Source of the DNA: JBBQKF01 sp038326615
GTDB lineage: Bacteria; Bacillota; Clostridia; Saccharofermentanales; UBA5734
Length of the DNA stretch: 19,152 nucleotides
NCBI GenBank assembly: GCA_038326615.1
Contig: JBBQKF010000062.1
Location: forward strand, 1-19,152
Direction: 5' to 3'
Shown here: piece after piece, positions 15,118-19,152 of the stretch
Layout: the number at the start of each line of letters is the position of its first letter
How positions within the stretch are numbered: position 1 is the stretch's first letter
The notes under the pieces: model-generated
The model's database searches: none
Seen by the model: only the letters and a program-made list of their open reading frames with translations
What the model was told of the DNA's origin: nothing
Translations under genes and position numbers: made by a program

Positions 15118-15315
15118 ATGGAGTTGTTCACTATTTTATTGGTTAGCTCAATTGGGCTTGGCTACTTTATATATGGCAAAAAAACAACGGATTTCCATTT
15201 TCTAATATCTGGAATTGCCTTAATGATTTATCCATATTTTTTTGCCGGGCCGCTTTTGATTATAATAGGTATTATTTTGCTCGCAGAGCCGTTTGTGATA
15301 AAAAGGTATTTCTAA
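15118..15315 (+). CDS. Small conserved membrane protein of unknown function
   Basis: This 65-aa protein is almost entirely hydrophobic, with two to three predicted membrane segments (about 2-18, 27-42 and 44-58). It contains the phrases GYFIYGKKTTDF and LMIYPYFFAG. This pattern (YFxYGKK, then a Gly-rich helix with YPYF) is shared by a widespread family of small bacterial membrane proteins, sometimes labelled 'amino acid transport protein' without evidence; no function is claimed here. GAAGGAG lies seven bases before the ATG, and it has its own promoter and a strong terminator downstream, which argue that it is a real gene. Confidence 0.75.
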   Translation: MELFTILLVSSIGLGYFIYGKKTTDFHFLISGIALMIYPYFFAGPLLIIIGIILLAEPFVIKRYF

Positions 15316-15361
15316 AACATATCACAATTGGCCATCTGGTCAAAATAGATAAAAAACAAAA

Positions 15362-15413
15362 AAATCCACAAACATTGAAGTTTGTGGATTTCGTTCGTTT
15401 TATTTATTTTTTT
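15362..15413. terminator. Bidirectional rho-independent terminator
   Basis: A perfect 12-bp stem pairs AAATCCACAAAC (15362-15373) with GTTTGTGGATTT (15380-15391) around a six-base loop. T-rich DNA follows on the + strand (to 15413), and an even better T run follows on the - strand (complement of 15346-15361). It separates the convergent 65-aa gene and CDGSH gene and can terminate both. Confidence 0.88.
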
Positions 15414-15452
15414 TACCACCACAGTTGAAATGTAAATAAAATTATTTAGGGA

Positions 15453-15719
15453 TTAAAGCAATTCGCCCATGATGTAACTAATATCACCTTCATGTGAGCC
15501 ATCACAAAATGGAGGTTTTTTTGTTTTCTTGCATGAACATAGAAAAGCTCTCCTGTCTTTTTCAACAGTGAATTCCAAAGGAGTAAACTCGGTTCCATGA
15601 TGTGAGCCATCACAAAATGGTTCATCTGCAGTTTTTCCGCAAGTACACCAATGATATTTTTCACCCTTTTTCAAAGCTACTTCTATTGGCATAGGGTGTT
15701 TTTTTTCTGATTCTTTCAT
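15453..15719 (-). CDS. Dual CDGSH-type [2Fe-2S] protein
   Basis: This 88-aa soluble protein has two CDGSH iron-sulfur motifs: CTCGKTADEPFCDGSH and CSCKKTKKPPFCDGSH. Each provides three Cys and one His for a [2Fe-2S] cluster. The family (mitoNEET-like) takes part in redox sensing and cluster or electron transfer, but no partner can be read from the neighbours. The second half of each motif is encoded by an identical 21-base stretch (15492-15512 and 15600-15620), a trace of internal duplication or conversion. The ATG at 15719 is set by AAAGGAG; an in-frame upstream start at 15767 is rejected because the transcription start is expected only about 10 bases ahead of it. It is monocistronic, with a consensus promoter and terminator, so probably well expressed. 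Confidence 0.88.
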   Translation of the reverse strand: MKESEKKHPMPIEVALKKGEKYHWCTCGKTADEPFCDGSHHGTEFTPLEFTVEKDRRAFLCSCKKTKKPPFCDGSHEGDISYIMGELL

Positions 15720-15784
15720 AATTAGCGCTCCTTTATAATAGTTGTTATACAAATAAATAGTAGCCATTTCTTTCCGATAAAATA

Positions 15785-15812
15785 ATTATATCTTGTATTC
15801 TCGCTATGTCAA
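15785..15812 (-). promoter_or_regulatory. Consensus sigma-A promoter for the CDGSH gene
   Basis: On the - strand the exact -35 TTGACA (15812-15807) and exact -10 TATAAT (15790-15785) are separated by 16 bases. Transcription would start near 15778, about 59 bases before the ATG. This is the best sigma-A-type promoter in the window. Confidence 0.8.
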
Positions 15813-15929
15813 TTTTTTTTTCGCTTGGAACACGTCAAGTGGGATACATAGTGTAAAGTTAGAATGGGAAAAATACTTCTAATTCCGCTAGGGATTATTT
15901 TAGTCAAGCACTTTTATAACATCTTAAAC

Positions 15930-15956
15930 TAAATGTTTTTGATAAATAGCCGATAT
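15930..15956 (+). promoter_or_regulatory. Sigma-28 (SigD/FliA) promoter for the HD-GYP gene
   Basis: TAAA (15930-15933), 15 bases, then GCCGATAT (15949-15956) matches the Bacillus SigD consensus TAAA-N14-16-GCCGATAT exactly, and C precedes the TAAA as in the best sites. The start site would be near 15963, about 30 bases before the ATG at 15995. It places the gene in the motility/chemotaxis sigma regulon. Confidence 0.8.
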
Positions 15957-15994
15957 AACAATCAGAAGCAATATTGAACTAGGAGGTTAAAGAT

Positions 15995-17062
15995 ATGAGA
16001 TACGTTCCAACACATTGTTTAAGAGAAGGTATGGTTTTGGGGCATAACCTATATAATAACATTGGAGAACTTATGCTTTCATCCGGGATGACGTTAAGCA
16101 GTGATTATCTAAAATCAATTCAAAGACTTAAGTACAATGGTATATATATTGATGATGATATATCGAAGGATATCCCAATATTAAACCTAATAAATGATAA
16201 AGTTAAGGCCCAGACGGTAAAGGGAATCAGAGATATTTTTATCCATTCCGAAAAAAGCAAGACAAATATGAAGAAGGCGATGCAGAACGCGAAAGAGCAA
16301 GTTGAAACAATTGTGGATCAAATATTTTCTCATAAAAATATTATGGTTAATATTATAGATATGAAAGTGTTTGATGATTATACCTATTATCATTCAGTTA
16401 ATGTTGCCGTCCTATCAATAGTTATTGGCGCTGCTTTAGAAATTGACAGAGAAGAACTTTGCGATTTGGGGTTCGCTGCACTGCTCCATGATATCGGAAA
16501 GGTATTTGTTGATAAGAATGTTTTAAATAAACCAGGAAAACTTGACAATGATGAATTTGAAGAAATAAAGAAGCACCCCTTGTTAGGTGCGGAGCATATT
16601 AAGAATGGATATTCCGTCTCAAGCAGGTCTTATATGGGCATATTGGACCATCATGAAAAATTTGAGGGTGGTGGATATCCAAACAACATGGGGGGTGAAA
16701 GGATATCCCTTTATGGTAGAATTATTGCGGTAGCAGACGTTTATGATGCTTTAACCTCTGACAGAACCTATCGAAAAGCCTTGCTTCCATCAGAAGCGAT
16801 GGAATATGTTATGGCTTCAACCATGACATTGTTTGACCCGAAAATAGTTGAGATTTTTGCCCGAAAAGTTGCGCCTTACCCAATAGGGACATGCGTTAAA
16901 CTTAGCAATGGATTAATGTGCATTATTATAGATAATTATGAAGATCTTTGCATGAGACCTAAAGTAAGGATATATAAGGATAAAGACAAAGATGTGAATC
17001 CTTATGAAATTGATTTAGCGGATTATAATAATTTGAATATAACAGTTGTTGAAGTGCTGTAA
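15995..17062 (+). CDS. HD-GYP domain cyclic-di-GMP phosphodiesterase
   Basis: This 355-aa cytoplasmic protein has a short N-terminal domain (1-60, MRYVPTHCLREGMVLG) common in clostridial HD-GYP proteins, a linker helix, and a full HD-GYP domain (about 105-280). Metal and catalytic residues are present: H133, H165-D166 in HDIGK, H194, H219-H220 and D248 in VADVYDALTSDRTYR. The GYP signature is HHEKFEGGGYP (219-229). A C-terminal region of about 70 residues follows. The enzyme hydrolyses c-di-GMP to pGpG or GMP and thereby favours motility over attachment. AGGAGG lies upstream of the ATG, and a sigma-28 promoter drives it, linking turnover of the messenger to the flagellar programme. No receiver or sensor domain is visible. 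Confidence 0.93.
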   Translation: MRYVPTHCLREGMVLGHNLYNNIGELMLSSGMTLSSDYLKSIQRLKYNGIYIDDDISKDIPILNLINDKVKAQTVKGIRDIFIHSEKSKTNMKKAMQNAKEQVETIVDQIFSHKNIMVNIIDMKVFDDYTYYHSVNVAVLSIVIGAALEIDREELCDLGFAALLHDIGKVFVDKNVLNKPGKLDNDEFEEIKKHPLLGAEHIKNGYSVSSRSYMGILDHHEKFEGGGYPNNMGGERISLYGRIIAVADVYDALTSDRTYRKALLPSEAMEYVMASTMTLFDPKIVEIFARKVAPYPIGTCVKLSNGLMCIIIDNYEDLCMRPKVRIYKDKDKDVNPYEIDLADYNNLNITVVEVL

Positions 17063-17119
17063 TTTGAGATTCATGCTTTTGATTCGGATTATATGAAGAA
17101 AAAATATCGGATGAGATAG

Positions 17120-17523
17120 TTAAATGATGGAATCACCGTTGAAACTATGCTTGCAGCACGGTTCTCAATTGCCTTGGTTCTAATCTGGGCATATATTTTC
17201 AAAAGAAAGCTTGCATTTAATCTAAACAAAGATGAATATAGTTTTGTTGCTCTGCTGAGTATTGTTTACCTTATTGGTATTTTATTCGCTCTTTTGGGTG
17301 GCGTACTTTAGGCACTTTATGCGACGGGGCTTGGGACAAATATACTTAAAATATAGATCCAACTTTAATTATTGGCTCAAACAATGCAGCTATTATTAAT
17401 ACGCTTGAACCACTTGTGGCTTACTTTGCTGGAATGATTTTAATGCGGGATAGACTTGGAATCGCTGCCATCCTTGGGGGTATCATAATAATAGTTGCCA
17501 TCATATTAATGGATATTTTATGA
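17120..17523 (+). pseudogene. Decayed EamA/DMT-family transporter
   Basis: A remnant of a drug/metabolite transporter of the EamA (RhaT-like) type. One frame (from 17120) reads DGITVETMLAARFSIALVL, the end of helix 1 and helix 2, and continues to YATGLGTNI with an in-frame TAG at 17309 in place of a likely Gln codon. A second frame from about 17353 to the TGA at 17521 encodes the last two helices, IINTLEPLVAYFAGMILMRD and the following Gly/Ile-rich segment. Intact members are about 290-300 aa; the start and the middle (about helices 4-8) are missing and the halves are out of frame. It is therefore a deletion plus point mutations rather than a sequencing slip. A weak hairpin at 17530-17550 may be its old terminator. 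Confidence 0.85.
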
Positions 17524-17578
17524 TTAAAAAAAAGTCGTAAATTGACTTTTATTGGTACACAAACATACGCTTATATTA

Positions 17579-17607
17579 TTGACAATAAAGTTTAATAATT
17601 ATACTAT
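17579..17607 (+). promoter_or_regulatory. Promoter for the fasciclin-domain gene
   Basis: An exact TTGACA (17579-17584) is followed after 17 bases by TACTAT (17602-17607); TATACT overlaps it at 15-base spacing. It lies about 90 bases before the gene start at 17698 and just after the EamA remnant. Confidence 0.6.
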
Positions 17608-17697
17608 GACAACAAAGGCATTCAGCAAACGGAGTCTCCTGTATTTATGAAATTGCCTTGTAAAAATATTAACTATTTAATTAAAGGAGGACTAGAA

Positions 17698-18108
17698 ATG
17701 AAAAAAAATATTGTGGAAATTGCTATTGAAAATGGAAATTTCAATACACTTGTTGCTGCACTGAAAAAGGCCGATCTTGTGGACACTTTATTGGGAGAAG
17801 GACCGTTCACGGTATTTGCGCCAACTGATGAGGCTTTCAAAAAACTGCTGACTGAAATGGAAATCAACGCAGAAGATTTATTAGGAAATCCTCAGTTATC
17901 TGAAATTTTGTTATACCATGTTTTAAGCGGTAAGGTAATGTCTTCAGATCTAAATGATGGTATGGAAGCAAAGACAGTTAATGGTAAAGCTATTAAAGTT
18001 TCATTAAAGGATGGTGCCTTTATCAATAAATCTAAGATCGTTACAGCTGACATCGATGCTGCTAATGGTGTTATCCATGTTATTGATACAGTTTTGATGC
18101 CAGAATAA
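17698..18108 (+). CDS. Single-domain fasciclin (FAS1) protein without signal peptide
   Basis: This 136-aa protein consists of one FAS1 domain. Conserved boxes are visible: GPFTVFAPTDEAFKKLL (H1 box, about 35-51), the LLYHVLSGKV segment in the middle, VNGKAIKVS, and NGVIHVIDTVLMPE at the C-terminus (H2 box). Most bacterial FAS1 proteins are secreted and act in adhesion, but this one starts MKKNIVEIAIENGNF with no hydrophobic signal, so it appears cytoplasmic or leaves by another route. The ATG at 17698 has an ideal AAAGGAGG site; the ATG at 17647 precedes that site and its 17 extra residues also make no classical signal peptide. It has its own promoter. Function is unknown beyond the domain. 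Confidence 0.88.
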   Translation: MKKNIVEIAIENGNFNTLVAALKKADLVDTLLGEGPFTVFAPTDEAFKKLLTEMEINAEDLLGNPQLSEILLYHVLSGKVMSSDLNDGMEAKTVNGKAIKVSLKDGAFINKSKIVTADIDAANGVIHVIDTVLMPE

Positions 18109-18257
18109 CTTCGTAAGCGAGAATTTATGCCCTACCTGCTAATGTTGTTAACCGTAAGCGTCTAATAGCGCAAACCTAGAATACAATATTAAAATTTTAG
18201 AGAATGTACCTGTTGAAGTCGTAACACTAAAGTTGCTACAGAAGGAGGTGCATTTTT

Positions 18258-18434
18258 ATGATAGACCGTGATGTAAATCGAAATGTTTGGGAACAAAAAC
18301 TTGCCGATTTTGAAGGTTGCCCGAATATTACCATTACAACAGAGGGAATAAAAGTTACAACTATCAAACACCGGCATAAATCTACTTTATTGTCGACGCT
18401 ATTGTGGCTTGATCAAGAAAGGAGTCATAACTAA
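18258..18434 (+). CDS. Hypothetical 58-aa protein
   Basis: A short ORF preceded by GAAGGAGGTG, a near-perfect Shine-Dalgarno sequence about 9 bases before the ATG. The product starts MIDRDVNRNVWEQKLADF and ends LLWLDQERSHN. It is soluble, with a mixed charged composition, one cysteine at position 21 and no signal peptide or recognisable domain. I do not recognise the family. The ribosome binding site and separate position between two real genes support expression, but the short length keeps this tentative; it could be the surviving start of a longer decayed gene. No clear promoter was seen in the 150 bases upstream. Confidence 0.5.
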   Translation: MIDRDVNRNVWEQKLADFEGCPNITITTEGIKVTTIKHRHKSTLLSTLLWLDQERSHN

Positions 18435-18615
18435 GAATTTTTAAATCGTGTATTGACAAGCGTGAACATTATATTCAGAAATGATTATGAAAGAGATACG
18501 ATAGAATGCCAATATATAATAAAATAATTGATGACTTTGTGCCACTGCATAGAGAGATAGATGGACTTAGCAGTCATATTGAGAAGAAAGAGACGAATAT
18601 AAGGGGATGAATGAT

Positions 18616-19152
18616 ATGAAGCGAAACAAGGCATATGACATAATGATCATTGGTGCAGGGATTATAGGTACCAGCATAGCGCGAGAACTATCAAAATTTC
18701 AACTAAAAGTATTGATTTTAGAGAAAGAGCCGGATGTCTCCATGGGCGCAACAAAAGCCAATAGTGGTATTGTCCACGGTGGATATGCTGAGGATCATGG
18801 CAAATTGAAGGGGATATTGGCTTACAAAGGAAGAATACAATTTCGAAAATTAAATAAAGAATTAAACTTTGGATTTAGAGAAACGGGTTCTTTGGTTGTG
18901 ATCACCGATGACAATAAAGAACCCTTGGAATATTTACAACAAAATGGCATGAAAAATGGATTGCCTGATTTGAGAATCATAGGGCCTGAGGAAATCAGAA
19001 GGCTAGAACCTAAATTGAGCAAAGATATAAAATGGGCCCTGTACTGTCAAGGAGCAGGCGTGTGTTCTCCCTACGAGATGGCAATAGCCATGGTAGAAAA
19101 TGCTATAAAAAATGGGGTGGACTTAAAATTAGAAAATGAAGTTCAATCCATT
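18616..19152 (+). CDS. GlpA-like FAD-dependent oxidoreductase (3' end outside window)
   Basis: The first 179 residues of a DAO-superfamily flavoprotein. The FAD-binding dinucleotide motif IIGAGIIGTSIAREL (11-25) is followed by an acidic strand end LILEKEPD (33-40) and the motif GATKANSGIVHGGY (44-57), characteristic of clostridial GlpA/glycerol-3-phosphate dehydrogenase-like and L-2-hydroxyglutarate oxidase-like enzymes. In related genomes such a gene is often followed by a second FAD protein and a DUF1667 protein in glycerol catabolism; the window ends too early to see this. The ATG at 18616 is chosen because AAGGGG lies 9 bases upstream; an in-frame ATG at 18607 sits directly against that site. 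The frame stays open to the last base. Confidence 0.85.
   Translation, partial: MKRNKAYDIMIIGAGIIGTSIARELSKFQLKVLILEKEPDVSMGATKANSGIVHGGYAEDHGKLKGILAYKGRIQFRKLNKELNFGFRETGSLVVITDDNKEPLEYLQQNGMKNGLPDLRIIGPEEIRRLEPKLSKDIKWALYCQGAGVCSPYEMAIAMVENAIKNGVDLKLENEVQSI

Noticed and set aside
15880..15899. Small hairpin TAATTCC-GCTA-GGGATTA followed by T's
   Set aside because: Seven pairs with one G-T wobble, A/T-rich, and no + strand gene ends nearby; too weak to call a terminator.
15813..15994. c-di-GMP riboswitch before the HD-GYP gene
   Set aside because: No GEMM-like conserved core was visible, and the sigma-28 start site leaves a leader of only about 30 bases.
18109..18257. Possible gene or RNA in the gap after the fasciclin gene
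   Set aside because: Only tiny frames, two GTAAGCG words and an imperfect hairpin were seen; nothing supports a feature.
18453..18475. TTGACA followed by TATATT as a promoter for the GlpA-like gene
   Set aside because: The spacing is only 11 bases, far below the 16-18 needed, and no better -10 box is in place.
18506..18610. 34-aa ORF directly before the GlpA-like gene
   Set aside because: It has a poor ribosome binding site and no recognisable family; more likely leader sequence or chance.

Overview
The window reads as chromosomal DNA from a low-GC, anaerobic-type Firmicute, most likely a clostridial relative. The grounds are AT-rich intergenic DNA, strong AGGAGG ribosome binding sites, Bacillus-type promoters including a near-perfect sigma-D/sigma-28 motif, and the gene repertoire. 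The genus cannot be named from the sequence alone.

Region 1 (1-6717, + strand) is an N-ATPase operon, the laterally spread, Na+-type variant of the F1Fo ATPase. Its order is atpD(3' part)-atpC-atpQ-atpR-atpB-atpE-atpF-atpA-atpG. Diagnostic features are the beta/epsilon genes placed first, the extra membrane genes atpQ and atpR, a c subunit with two membrane glutamates and the EST..Y sodium ligands, a long b subunit with a delta-like tail, and no separate delta gene. Most genes overlap or nearly abut, so they are probably translated in a coupled way. The operon ends at a bidirectional terminator.

Region 2 (6724-9177, - strand) is a two-gene operon. An MprF-like aminoacyl-phosphatidylglycerol synthase with a short membrane part is followed, through an ATGA overlap, by a cytoplasmic alpha/beta hydrolase. 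The pair could make and unmake aminoacylated lipids.

Region 3 (9359-14998) is an efflux cassette: a TolC-like exported coiled-coil protein, a convergent TetR-family repressor, a small beta-rich protein, an HlyD-type adaptor broken by one in-frame UAA, and two ABC-2 permeases. No ABC ATPase gene is present. The tetR and small-protein promoters overlap face to face, and sequence words there recur upstream of the TolC gene, which suggests a shared operator.

Region 4 (15034-19152) holds single genes: a 65-aa membrane protein, a dual-CDGSH iron-sulfur protein on the - strand with a consensus promoter, an HD-GYP c-di-GMP phosphodiesterase behind a sigma-28 promoter, a decayed EamA transporter, a cytoplasmic fasciclin-domain protein, a 58-aa ORF with an ideal ribosome binding site, and the start of a GlpA-like FAD oxidoreductase that runs off the end.

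I found no rRNA, tRNA, CRISPR array, insertion sequence or phage gene. I did not find a convincing wholly new system. The least conventional parts are the ATPase-less, stop-interrupted efflux cassette with its small companion protein, and the synthase/hydrolase lipid pair.
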